From positions 29,616,551-29,680,550 of the forward strand of contig JAKTNV010000003.1 of assembly GCA_022747635.1 (NCBI GenBank): DNA of 64,000 bases, in the 5' to 3' direction. The stretch comes from Hetaerina americana (Eukaryota; Arthropoda; Insecta; Odonata; Calopterygidae). The notes under the pieces are model-generated. The model was not told where the DNA came from. It searched no databases and saw nothing but the letters and a program-made list of their open reading frames with translations. Shown here in pieces: positions 50,201 to 61,355 of the stretch; the stretch's first letter is position 1; each line of letters opens with the position of its first letter. The position numbers were made by a program, and so were the translations under genes.

Positions 50201-53200
50201 CCAGTTCTTCCCATGCCTTTTAATCATTTCCTCTGCATATAGGTTGAACAGCAACGGTGATAATGGGCAACCCTACCTTACACCTCTTCCTAACACTGCC
50301 CAACCGGACTCCCCGTTCCCCACTCGCACCTGAGCAGTCTGAGACATGTACAGGTTGCGGATTAGCCTCCTTTCCCTCCAATCTATTCCTATTTTCTGCA
50401 ATATACTCATTAGTTTTTCCCAATTCACTCTATGAAATGCTTTTTCGAAATCTACGAAACAGGCAAATACTTCCTGATTGTACTCCATATTCCTCTCAAT
50501 TAGTGATCTCATTACTGCAATGGCATCACACGTACCTCTCCCCTTCCTAAGCCCAAATTGATCATCCCCCAAGTAATCATTTGCCCTACTCTCTATCCTT
50601 TTGTTTATGATCCTGAGAACAACTTTAGCTGCGTGGGATATCAAACTTATTGTCCTGTAGTCCTCACATGATGTAGCCTTTACCTTTTTCGGAATAGGAA
50701 CTAAAACTGATCTCACAAAGTCTTCCGGCCAGATTCATTACTCATAAATACTACGGATCAGCCCATATAGCCTCTTCCTCCCACATTTTCCTAAGCATTT
50801 TAAAAGTTCCGTGGGAATGTTATCCACCCCCATGGCCTTATTTAGTTACATCTCCCTTAATGCCCTTTCTATCTCATTGTCTAGTATGCCTGGACCTAAG
50901 CTATCTTCCTCTACGTCATGTTCCTTTTCTATGTCTAACTTTGTTGGTCTAAGCTCTTTACTATACAGTTCTTCTATATACTCCTTCCATCTCTCTTGAA
51001 TCTTTTTTGGGCCAACTGTTACCTTACCCGCCTTATCTCTAACTGTTAGCATAGATCCCCCTTTCTTACTTCCCGATAAAGATTTAACTTTGCTGTACAG
51101 CGCACCGATTTCACCCTTCCTCTGCAGACTTTCCATATCCTCTCACTGCGTCTTCCACCATGCTTCTTTTGCTTTATTTGTTGCCCGCCTCAATTTATTG
51201 TTTAATTTTTTGTACTTCATTTTGCCTAATTCTGTTTTTACGGCTGTACTTATGCCCATATAATTGCCCCTAATTACTCAACTTGACACCATGTCTTTGA
51301 TCTGATCTCAACATCATTGCCCGAATTAAAATGTCATATGAAAGTATGAAAATGTACCTCCTATCACGATGACACCAATTATAATAAACCTCTTTAGACT
51401 GATTCAACTTATTGTAAAATTATACTACCTTGATCAAAAAGTTCCCGGAATAACCACCGTGTGGCGCTCCCATCGTTCCGATTTGAGTTCTGTTTTTTTT
51501 GTTAAATTGGTACATCTGTTGTTGATATTCCCTTTAAATCTTAGTGTCATAACTTGACATTTGCAAAAGTTACGTAGCCAAGAGTACATCTATCTCTGTG
51601 TGTGTTGGCGATTTTTTACAATTGCAGAAATGGATTTAAATTTGCAACAACGAACTTGTATTAAATTTTGCGTAAAAAACGGATTTAGTGGCCCACGGAC
51701 GTTGGAAATGTTGGAAAAGTGTTTCGGCAACGATTCTCTAAAAAAAACGGTCGTTTACCAGTGGCACGAGCGGTTCAGAAGTGGTCGTGAGTCAATCGAA
51801 GATGATGAACGCAGTGGCAGACCATCGACATCGAAAGTCGGTGAAAAAATTGATAAAGTAAAAGAAATGTTGGTCAATAACCGCAAATTAACCATCAGAG
51901 AAATAGCGGAGGACTTGAACATTGCCTATGGATCCGCCCAAGACATTGTGGTTAATGATTTGGGTTTCCGTCATGTAGCAGCAAAGTTGCTGCCAAAAGA
52001 CCTCAATTTCATGCAAAAAAGAGACCGTGTTGACGTCGCAAAAGACATGATTTGCGAGGCTGAATCCGATCCCACATTCATCAAAAGGATCATTACTGGA
52101 GACGAGACGTGGGTTTATGAGTACGACACGCAATCCAGACATCAGGCAAGTGAATGGCGTTCACCAAATGAGCCGAGACCAAAAAAACCACGTCGTTTTC
52201 AGTCAAAAAAGAAGGCAATGCTGACGGTTTTCATGGATTACAACGGTGTAGTGCATCATGAATTTTAGCCAGAAGGCCAGACAGTAAACAAAGAGTATTA
52301 TTTGGGCGTTATGAGACGTTTGCGTGAAGCAATTCGCCGAAAGAGACCAGAAATGTGGGCAGAAAACTCGTGGATTTTGCACCATGATAACGCACCGTCG
52401 CACAGTGCTATAATTATTCGTAATTTTTTGACGAAAAATGCAACAAATACCATCCAACAGCCACCGAATTCACCTGATTTGGCTCCCTGTGACTTCTTTC
52501 TGTTCAATCGAGTTAAAAAACCATTACGGGGAACGCGTTTTAGCAGCCGAGAGGAAGTAATGGAAAAATCGCAGGAAGCACTGATGGACATACCGAAAAC
52601 CGAATATAAAAAATGTTTCGAGGATTGGATCAAGCGCTGGCATAAGTGTGTTGCAGTCGATGGGGATTACTTTGAAGGGGACAATATAGATTTAGATGAA
52701 TAAACTTGTATTTTTAATTTTCTGAATAAATTCCGGGAACTTTTTGATCAAGGTAGTATATCATAATCAGTAATTCCTTGAGTTACAACAGGTTAAAGAC
52801 ATTGTTAATTTTCAAGGCAAAATACTTGCTCTGATATTGTTTTAAATTATACATGACTCTAAGGTTATCCCATAGTTCCAGATGATCCTTCATTTTTATT
52901 CAATTAGCTTTGTATGGTAACCCTGTTTCATCTAATGACGATATTTATTATAAGATTTTACAAACTGTAAATATATTGCTATTAACAATTGGTACAATAT
53001 GAATTGGTATGATGTAGCTAATGAAACTGGTAACACTGCTTTTGTTTCCTGCTATTCAATTTTAAGCGATGCTATTGCTAAATATACTCCCCTAAGGATT
53101 TCTATAGTATTTCTCCATTAACTAACTGGTATTCTCTAACACTTAAAAAGTTGATGATTACAAAAAAATCATCATTAATAGTACACAGCATTAGGTTCTC

Positions 53201-56200
53201 TTATAAATTACAACATCATAACTCTTCTTAGATCTACATGCATAAACTTAGCAATCTCCGTTCAGCACATACATGAATAATTTATCAATATGACTTTAGG
53301 ATGGTGAAACTGTTTTTATCAAGTCTTTCAAAAATAATAATCCACACCACAGAAGTCTGTTTTTAAATGATATAATTTCTGAACATCCAGACCGAAAGGT
53401 TTCCTTTTGTCACTAATGCGGATGAAATGAACTTGAGTTTCCTGATGTATCTGCAATCAATATTGAAACTACTCTTATCTTGCTGGATACAATCAAAGCC
53501 CTGAAAACATTAAAACCTGCCTTTTGAAAAATAGCTGGAAACCTCTGGATCATCCACATTACATTTTACACTTCAATCTTTTTCAGACGGCTGCCTCCCC
53601 AAGATCCTGAAGCTTAGTTTCATCATCCCCAGTTTTAAATATAAAGATGAGAATGATATAGTAAATTATCACCCAATTTAAATCCAGGCTGTCACTGGAA
53701 AAATAATGAAGAGCTTTGTTGTTTCTAAAATTCCATCATTAATAAATTCATTTCTGTCAATACATCAACATTAAAGGGGTAGGTCTATCACAGCAAATTT
53801 AGCGTAGTCTAAGAACTTTTCAAATAACTTCCTGGTAAACCACCCACAAGTTGATGAGGTTAATACCAATTTCACAAAAGTTATTGATAAATATAATCAT
53901 GAGAGACTATATTCCATAACATGAAAACTGCTAGAATTAACGGTAACCCGATAGATTGGCTGAAAAGTCATTTAGCACGTCACTTTCAAAAGGTAAAGGT
54001 AAGATCTATTCCTTCTAGTGTTTGCAACTTATTAAAGTGTTCCACATTGGTCTCAATTCAAGCCATGGCTTTTTCTAACTTTTGGCTCTTTCATTCTTTT
54101 TTTTTTGTATTTGTGAATAGAATTTCTGCAACTGTCTCACCTAAGAATCATTTATTATATGCTAATGGCATAAAGATCTTCAACTTCACAACTGCTCACT
54201 TCTTCGTAGACCTGAATCTCATTAAATGAGAATAGTAGACTTGGTGTTCTGATAATTTGATGCTAAATATTAAAATTAATGTCAGATCAATTATTTTACT
54301 CGTAAAAGAAATCTCATAAGATAATTATTACATCAACAAGGAAAATATATTAAATGCCCAAAATTGGGATCTGGGAATAATTTTTATAACACTTCATCCT
54401 TTAGCTCTTATGTTGAACACATTTTCACCATAACCCTGGAACCTATACACTGCATTACAGGGGATTTATAGCATATATTTTTTTACTCGATACATTTTAC
54501 TGGTCTTTAGTCTGACCTGCTCTGGAATATGATTGATATGTATTACGTATTTAGATGTCAGTGAAATAGAGCAGAGAAAATATAGCATTATTATACCGGA
54601 TTTTCTTTTCGGTTGGTCTGAAGAAGCTTAGGAAGTACTATTTATGCATCCTTCATACATTCGATGTGCCATATTCAATAAATTTTAATTATAAATTATT
54701 AAACAACCAAATTGATTGACCTAAATTATTATAAGAAATTGAATTGAATGCATTCTTTAATAACAATAGAAATAATTATCTATTTCATATTAAATTCTGC
54801 AATTGAAAAGTAGATCATAAAAATGTATTCACAAAGGTATCAATGAACTTGTACGTACAATGTGCTAAACACCATGAAGAAAGGAAAAGCACCAATATGA
54901 AACCCACCACATGGCAGAATGACCGATGGTAGTAACGTCTGTTTTACATTACAGCCAACATTTACTTACCCATCACCATAGTTTATTGCTATGGACTTGG
55001 ACAAAAACTGCTAAGATTTACTTTCAAAGGCACTTAGAATATTTTTTTATTAAAAACAAATAAGTACACATGGACAGTATGTCTACCTTTTATAAATTTT
55101 CATTAACTTTATTCTCTTGACTTTAATTTTATCCTCGTGCACAAATTATATACATGCTAGGTGATACAAAACCAAAATTTAATTCTAATTTCCAGGAAAA
55201 AATAAGCCCAAGACATGGCAGAAAGTACATCATCACAAAACCATAAATTCAGAGAACTTCAATCATTCTGTTCTCATTTATAAATATATATTAGGTTGAC
55301 AAATTCTGAACGACAAAACAGCATCTTGTCATATAAAAGCAGATTTTTTCATTTCTTTTGGACTATCAGTCACATTGAAGTTAAAAGCATTGTCACAAAA
55401 AAGGAAGTGGGCTTACCTGTAATGCATCTTCTTTATTTGTGTATCCCCTTTCAACTTTTTGAAGGAACTGGCTGAGGCATGGCACAAGGCACATTATTAT
55501 ATCTGGTTCCTTCACATATAGTAAATGCTCCAATGCACCATATATAACGTCATCATAACCTAGATGGCACAAATCAGTTCTAGTCTAAAGAAAAGAATCA
55601 GCAGTCACCGTGAATTGAAAACAATACAGCAACACAAGAAATATTTTCTAAAAGAGAAACAAGCATTTTAAAAACGTAACTATTCCCAATGTTTCACGGA
55701 CTATTTATTTGCCCAAAGCCTATTTTACCACGGTAGGCTAATGTATTTACATGAATAACCATGTTGCAATTATTAAGTGCAGCGTTCCCTTCATTATCAC
55801 AGAAAATAGTGAAAGGGTCATTTTCACGGTTAATAAAATCTTTAGTCATTTAGTTGGTGGTACAATCATATTTATTATACGAGGGTCATCCGGAAAGTAG
55901 TACCCGTTCGTGAAATAAAGACACAAAAGTAAATATTAACAAACATAAAAAATTTTATTTGAAAGAGGATACTTTAAACTACTTCTCAACATAATCTCCA
56001 AGCAAATTAAGGCATTTGTCATAACGTGTGACAAGTTTCTGTATTCCTGCTGCATAGTCCTTCGCCGCCAGCTCATTGAGATACGCGAGGGACCCATCTT
56101 GCACAAATTTTTGCATAATGCAGATGGTGTTTAACAATTTCATGAACAATTGTTCGAGAAACATTGGGAAAATGCTCACAGATGTCATCAATTGTGACGC

Positions 56201-59200
56201 GCCGATCGTTCCTCACGAATTCGTCAACTGAGCTCACCAGTTGGTCTGTAATGACAGACGGTCTCCCCGAACGCTCATCGTCGTGTGTGTTCCCCCTCCC
56301 CATGTTGAAGTTGCGACACCACCGCCGAACAGACGACTCGTCCATTACATTGTCTCCATACACCTCCTTTAATTGGCGATGAATATCACATGGGCGAACG
56401 TTTCTTGCATTGAGGAATTTAATCACTGCCCTCACTTCACAACTGGCGGCGTTCTCAATTTTTTTAAACATTGTAAACAATCACAGAAACAACACAGGCA
56501 ATGCTAGCGTCACGCAACTGGGCTCAGAGAAGGCAGACAAGCCACTGAAGCTATCTGACCTCGTCCAGCGGCTACTCGCGTCGTCAGCACTTCATGCGGC
56601 ACGAACGGGTACTACTTTCCGGATGACCCTCGTAGATACCCAAGGGACCGGGGCACACGCGTGAGCAACATATATACTCGGACTTGCACACTTTTTGGGC
56701 TTTAGCTAAGGAACGGTTCAAGTTGAATGAGGTTGAATTAATTTTATTGTAAGTATGGATGCTAAAATCAAAGTAGGTGACAAGTTATTTTTCACATGAC
56801 GGCCGTTTAACGCTAACAATGCAACCAAAAGCTAATCTTAAACGTTTCCCTTTGAAATTTTGGTGCCCCTGGTGTTTTAATGATACTAAGTTCGAATCTA
56901 TATGGTTAACTATCGCCATTTCCAGATGGTAGACGATTGATTCTGCCTTGTGACAATATTCCTTCGCTGAAGCTTCACTAGGGGAGATGGAAAAAAATTT
57001 ATCGTCCGCAAAACTGATAAACAAAAATGATTTGTAAAGTAAAAGTAAAATTTCAAAGTATCAATGATAGCGACTAAAAATCAAGTCATTTTCCTTCTCT
57101 TCCTAAATATTCGGTCACATTCGAGTTTTAGCGTTAAGTCTATCACCAGCCAATGCGGTTACCTATCTTACCTATCCTCCGAAGTGAGTGCTCAAAATCT
57201 CACCTTTCCGTCAATTCGTCGGCGAAGTACCTTTTAATTGAACGGAAGTGAAGGAACCGAAACAACTGCGAACTAGCGATTTGAGTGTGTACGAGCAATT
57301 TCCCCTCCCATAGACTACAACGTTGACGTGGAGGAAGGGCTTGTGCGTTCCAATAACCCTTAGAGCTGAGCTGGCGGGAACAATGATCATTGCTCCTGGT
57401 AAGATGACCCATGCCAGATAGGTCGAAAGTTAGGAACTAGACGAAAGGTAGTCCACGCAGCGTCTGTTCCTCGGTGAGACGGCTGCAAAGGCGTCTGGCT
57501 CCATTGGGGTGGCTAATGCGTGATGGCTCAGAGAAGGCAGACAAGCCACTGAAGCTATCTGACCTCGTCCAGCGGCTACTCGCGTCGTCAGCACTTCATG
57601 CGGCACGAACGGGTACTACTTTCCGGATGACCCTCGTATTAGTTGAATAAAAGTATAGTGCATTTCAGTTGTTTGGGACACTATTTCATTGGAGCAACTT
57701 TCATTGGTGAGTACTGGAAATGCTACATTAATCAAGTCCTTAAAAAAACAACACAGCATATTTTTGCATAATTGCAATCCAATGGGCAGTTAAAAAAAAT
57801 CCCTGGACTTACTGAAAGCGGCAAAATACTTGCAAAATGATTGCGGGAGGAACTCCAAACTGAATCTCATTCATTATTTCCAGTACACGGGGACATTTGT
57901 ATTATGAATATGACAGGCATTGATAGGCAAGTATTATTTTTTCCAACACAACAGACAAGTGCAACTAAAGCCAAATAACAATTTCTTCACGTAAGAGAGC
58001 TAATATCGACCTCATACCTTATAATTCACATAAAATATCGGCAATGGCACCAGATGCTAAATCATAGAAATAATTAAAAAATTGTGATTCACCAATTTGG
58101 GGGTCTTGGGCATCATGGGATTAAGCTGAACATAAAACATCACCATGCGATGCATTATTTTTTTCAAGTTTAACATTTAAATTTGATAACCTATGCAGGT
58201 GCAGCTATAACCATAGCTTAATTGCTGCAAAGTTGATAGTTTAGTTACTAGGTACAGACAATACATTTTCTGACATTGAGAGCAATCGCTGCAAAAAGAA
58301 CAACTATTGAATGGTATGCAACATAAAACTGGTCACCAAAGACTATAAAATTTGGTCTCTAAGATTGTTTCACCCTTATGTAATAGTTGGCAGAGCAATT
58401 TCAAAGAGTTGCTTTGAATTACACTGCAATGCTTAATTTTACCACCACTGAATTAAAACCCACCAGAATTAAATAGAGGATTCAACTTGCAAATACATTG
58501 AAGATGACAGAGCTGAAACATTGTGCATACCTAAAAAACCATAAACACAGTAATCAACCCGAAGGTCGGTTTAGTTGGTGATGGTATATGGCGTGTGTAA
58601 ATTCACACATCAGGGTAGGGGTGCCAGTTCCTTTCCCTGTGCCGGGTATGGTTTCCCAGGAAGACCTGGTACCCAAAAACTCACTTCAGCTTGGGTGGAG
58701 CTGCAGGTGCCTTGTGAGTGCCTTGCCCGGGAATCGAACCCGGGACCCTCCGGTCAGCAGTCCAACGCTCTACCCACTGGACTACTGTGACCCACCCTGT
58801 GCATACTAACTAGGCCACATTACTATAATGGTCCATATTTAAAAACTCACCACATTCGATATTATTCGGGACAAACAATGTATTCCCTTTACTTGGTTAC
58901 ACATTTCATAGTCATCCACAGCAATTAGAGCAGGATGCAAAAATTCTTCAAAATTTTCTGATATTTGCTGGGCCTGAAATGAATAGTTAAATTAGAATAT
59001 TTTGAAAGTTTTTAATTTGAAAGCAAATATTTCAAAAGTAAACCTTGAAACACTGATTTTACTAGGAAAAAGATTAATTGACTAAACAATTTTCTTTGAT
59101 TGAAGCAAAAATTTTCATTAATAATGCAGTTAACCAACTTCAACATTACTAGGTTGACACCATTTCTTGTGATTTTACTAAGGCCTGTGATAGGGTGACC

Positions 59201-61041
59201 CATGCCCTATTACTTAGTAAGACGGAGGCCTATAGTACCTCTGGGTCTCTTTAATCCAGGTTAAAAAGATATCACAGAAAAGGTTTACGATAAAAATTAA
59301 TAACTCAATATTCTCTGTATTAGAGAGAACAATTGGAATTCACTCTTTGGCCTATTCTTTTTCTTCTATTTATTGATCATGCACATTCTAACTATCTATC
59401 TATCTATCTATCATTTACTCCATTCCATGGCCTATGCAATATTCCCAATGCACAGATGATTCAAAATTTCTTGCCTAATTCTGGGAACCTCACTCCAAAA
59501 AAGGGAAGATAGGGTTTAGGACATGGAACATAGATGCATTCTCTGGATCAACAAGCAAGGGGTATCAGCATGCTGTAAAAAATCATGAATGAGGAAAGGG
59601 AGCTGGGTAATAGAGGAAAAATGGGTACATATCAAAAAAGGGATATTGGGAGATGTAAAGGAAACTATAGGGTAAGGAGTTAGGAAAAAGACAAGGAAAC
59701 CATGGATTATGGATGAATTGATTAGAACGATAGATGAGAGGAGGAAATGGAAGGTTATAAACAAGGAGTTAGGCAGAAGGAAGTGTGGCGGAAGATGCAG
59801 TGCAAGGATATGGAAAGTTTTCAGAGAAAAGGCTGAATTAGTATAGGTTTAAATTAGGATGTTAGAATAGTATTTCCATGGAACTACTTTAAGGTTTAAG
59901 AGAACTAGGGAAGAAGAGTTTTTAAGGACTAATGTGTCGCATTTATTTGGGAGGAATTTGTTCGGATGATTTCATCGGATTCGTTTTAGCTCCTATTCCA
60001 AAAAATGGTTAGGCGGCCAAATGAGGAATATAGATCAATAAATTTGATTTCGCATGCAGCTTGTGTTTCTCAGGATCATCATTAATAAGATGGAGAGCAG
60101 GGCAAATGGTGATGATTAGGGTGGGTCCATGAAGGGGAGTGTCACATGTGATACCATAGCAGTACTGAGGCTGCTAATACAAAGGAAAATAGAATACAAT
60201 CAGGCTGCATTTCTCTGTTTCGTAGATTCCTCGTAAGTTTGATTGAGTAAATCGAGTGGAATTATCGAACGAATGTCAGAAAATTAGTAAATTGGAGGGA
60301 TAGGATAATAATCCTCAGCATGTGGAAAATATGCGGTTGAAAGAGTAAACAGTCAATGTCTGGTGGGTTTAAGAAGTTAATGATTCCACGAGTGCGAAGA
60401 ATAGTCTGAAAATTATGATAACTTATTTTAAAATGATTTAATATGTGGCGTAACACATGATGAGCACTGGTTAAAATAATTTGTAAACACACCTGGGCGT
60501 TTAATAGTATCCACCGATAACAGGTAAATGATGCTGGGTATTGCTTCCACGTTGCCTTCCGTAATTTTGGCTTCAGAGCGTCAAATAATAATTTACAAAC
60601 GCTGAATTTCCACTTGGATTCGAGTCCCCCGAGTACATTTTGCGTATCAAGGGAGAATAATACACACAAATGATTCAATATGCTCCCGGCACTCTTAACA
60701 GTACAACAGCTGGTCCAAAGTTCTTCGGTGCTATGCTCCCCGCATACAATAAGGGAAGAAACGAGGAAAGATTGTACGGTTATGTCTAATTTCGTTTTGT
60801 TTTGCACTGCACCAGAGTCAACTAGCTTCTGCAATTCACTCTGCAGATAAACAACAGACTTCTCCAGCTGCACTGCATTATCCTTAAAATCAGTTTCTGA
60901 TAAAGGTCTATCAAATCCAGAAGTAACTTTCTTCACATGTGCTGAATCAGAAACTTTTTTAAGAGCTGACAATTGCTGCGGGCTGGACAAGCAAGTTTCA
61001 TTAAATTGATGTAATTCTGAATATTCATTCAAATCTTCCAT
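44289..61041 (-). CDS. TTI2: TELO2-interacting protein 2
   Basis: TTI2 is the third member of the TELO2-TTI1-TTI2 (TTT) complex, which works with HSP90 to fold and stabilise PIKK kinases such as mTOR, ATM and DNA-PK. Coding exons (minus): 61041-60493, 58973-58851, 55584-55417, 45337-45119 and 44573-44289. All introns are phase 0 with GT-AG ends. The sum is 1,344 bases, 447 residues (human 508). The family call rests on HPALIAVDDYEMCNQVKGIH with CLSRIISNV, then DDVIYGALEHLLYV, then YIMRRKVYVNVLPLFLDSMG, then VYLLHAWPVVPK, in the same order as TTI2 helical repeats. The start MEDLNEY is preferred for its context (cacaATGG). An acceptor just upstream (ttacag, 61053) suggests a noncoding first exon, although the frame stays open to 61122. 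Intron 3 is 10 kb and full of transposons. Confidence 0.9.
47045..48355 (-). mobile_element. mariner element, full-length but decayed
   Basis: The ends are inverted: 'gagggtggtctcagaaat' at 47048 and, reversed, 'aagggtggtcccataagt' at about 48350. The minus strand encodes a transposase in several frames. The open piece 47590-47309 carries MASVFWDTSGIIFIDYL, then VLFHQDNAPSHKSI (second catalytic D). The DNA beyond gives LPDLAPSDYF (third D), and the helix-turn-helix half lies at 48136-47805. D-to-D spacing fits DD34D mariners. Several frameshifts make it inactive. It sits in TTI2 intron 3. Confidence 0.85.
48356..49340. other. TTI2 intron 3, no element recognised
   Basis: AT-rich intron sequence between a mariner and a LINE-A copy. 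No coding frames or repeats can be assigned. Confidence 0.4.
49350..51270 (-). mobile_element. LINE-A non-LTR retrotransposon copy
   Basis: This is the best-preserved LINE-A copy. Minus-strand frames in order: 51136-50846 (SKKGGSMLTVRDKAG, ELRPTKLDIEKEHDVEED), 50716-50273 (DYRTISLISHAAKVV, DDQFGLRKGRGTCDAIAVMR, DFEKAFHRVNWEKL), 50192-49863 (VRFADDQVCQSAKGL, containing the FADD box; KTKVMRFSG; FTYLGSVLD) and 49866-49567 (YGAETWSLK, MWMWRRIEKLKWTEKKT). The 3' end (left) has the same 'ccatccaaaaacctacctta' word and tail as the plus-strand copy at 14230. The 5' part (ORF1, most of the endonuclease) is missing. Several frameshifts are present. It lies within TTI2 intron 3 in the sense direction. 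Confidence 0.85.
51421..52760 (+). mobile_element. mariner element, nearly intact (one in-frame stop)
   Basis: Perfect 28-base inverted ends (left 51423-51450, right 52731-52758) are flanked by TA on both sides. The transposase runs from ATG 51630 to the stop at 52703 in one frame and is interrupted only by TAG at 52266-52268. An N-terminal helix-turn-helix pair (NGFSGPRTLEMLEKCFG, VYQWHERFRSG) and the ERSGRPST linker are followed by TGDETWVYEYD (first D), HHDNAPSHSAI (second D) and SPDLAPCDFFLF (third D, 34 residues between the last two), i.e. DD34D. Length is about 357 codons, against about 345 for the family. It lies in TTI2 intron 3, antisense to the gene. Confidence 0.95.
51630..52703 (+). 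pseudogene. mariner transposase with a premature stop
   Basis: Mariner transposases bind the terminal inverted repeats and cut and paste the element into TA sites. All three catalytic aspartates and both helix-turn-helix motifs are readable in one frame. The only lesion is an amber codon at 52266, between the first and second catalytic aspartates (after GVVHHEF). As written, the product would be truncated to 212 residues without the second and third aspartates, so this copy should be inactive. It could still be mobilised in trans, because its ends are perfect. Confidence 0.9.
53000..54700 (+). mobile_element. Jockey/CR1-like LINE remnant
   Basis: The plus-strand frame at 53921-54229 contains NPIDWLKSHLARHFQKVKVR, then FVNRISATVSPKNHLLYAN then GIKIFN. 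This follows the reverse-transcriptase order 'WLxSYLxxRxQxVxV … INDI…LLYADDxKIF'; the catalytic ADD is mutated to ANG. Flanking DNA gives further family-like debris: 'TLKKL…' near 53130 and 'LVCPALEYD' near 54505, compared with 'LVRPxLEY'. It is extensively broken. Confidence 0.65.
55878..56634 (-). mobile_element. mariner element with internal deletion
   Basis: The ends are perfect 35-base inverted repeats (55878-55912 and 56600-56634; tacgagggtcatccggaaag at the tip) bounded by TA. The minus-strand N-terminal part is open from ATG 56471: helix-turn-helix segments (FLNARNVRPCDIHRQLKEVY, DESSVRRWCRNFNMG), ERSGRPSV and SRTIVHEIV, then ARWVP. It then jumps in another frame to the C-terminal tail (LVTRYDKCLNLLGDYVEK, stop at 55979). 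The whole catalytic domain is missing: 757 bp here, against about 1.3 kb for full mariners. It is non-autonomous and lies in TTI2 intron 2. Confidence 0.92.
57525..57638 (-). mobile_element. Solo mariner end, exact copy of 56521-56634
   Basis: This 114-base segment, including a whole terminal repeat, is identical by eye to 56521-56634 at a constant offset of 1,004 bases. The opposite end of the element is absent. Confidence 0.9.
58553..58796 (-). mobile_element. SINE-B, tRNA-derived
   Basis: The minus-strand head (58796-58724) has an A box (TAGTCCAGTGGGTAGAGCG) and a perfect B box (GGTTCGATTCC) in a tRNA-like fold with matching CCCGGG arms. A non-tRNA body follows, with 'gtttcccaggaagacctggtacc' split by the family differences, and ends at 'gaaggtcggttt'. 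The related older copy lies at 40144-40402. It lies in TTI2 intron 2. The body shows that it is a SINE, not a working tRNA gene. Confidence 0.85.
59150..59470 (+). mobile_element. Reverse-transcriptase remnant (Jockey/CR1 group)
   Basis: The plus strand decodes to DFTKACDRVTHALLLSKTEA, comparable with the 'DFSKAFDRVPHxxLLxKLEAYG' block of this group, then 'SRLKRYHRKGL'. Stops follow directly. It is adjacent to a LINE-A remnant of a different family. Confidence 0.6.
59393..59412. repeat. (TATC)5 microsatellite
   Basis: Five uninterrupted tatc units. Confidence 0.95.
59519..60240 (+). mobile_element. LINE-A remnant
   Basis: Plus-strand DNA decodes in pieces to PWI(M)DELIRTIDERRKWKVI, then KCGGRCSARIWKVF (the same 'tggcggaagatgcagtgcaaggatatggaaag' block, with differences, at 12540 and 51150), then remnants of SRMISS/'ISLISHAA' and 'AVLRLLI.RKIEYNQ.AF.CFVD'. 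It is heavily deleted. Confidence 0.65.
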
Positions 61042-61052
61042 TGTGAAAAACA

Positions 61053-61355
61053 CTGTAAATATAAACATGGTCTTATTAAATTCATTCAGGCTCCTAAGGT
61101 TACTCATCACTATGATAACCATTAAAGAACAACAAACTAATATTCATCCATGATAACGATAATACCCAGTTGTTTTGTTTATTAACTTGTTAATACATAC
61201 AAGTTAAATTGCTAAATTTCAAGTGAAATCATGTTAATCCAACGTGAGTTTTGAAGTATGCACCCCATTCATTTTCAGGTTAACTAAAAACCTTTACGGT
61301 ATCAACAGATTACTTCAGAAATTAATAACTCCTCGGGAACCAAAAGAGAACAAAA
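61053..61355. promoter_or_regulatory. TTI2 / MIC13-like divergent intergenic region
   Basis: Only 314 bases separate the two start codons, which face away from each other, so the genes very likely share a bidirectional promoter region. No TATA box is placed convincingly for either gene, as expected for housekeeping genes. A possible TTI2 noncoding first exon and intron would also fall here. Confidence 0.5.

Noticed and set aside
49485..51000. Plus-strand frames rich in Ser/Pro/Leu (for example 49485-49985)
   Set aside because: They are antisense shadows of the LINE-A coding sequence.
58724..58796. tRNA gene with a good B box
   Set aside because: The same body follows it as in the copy at 40144-40402, so it is a tRNA-derived SINE.
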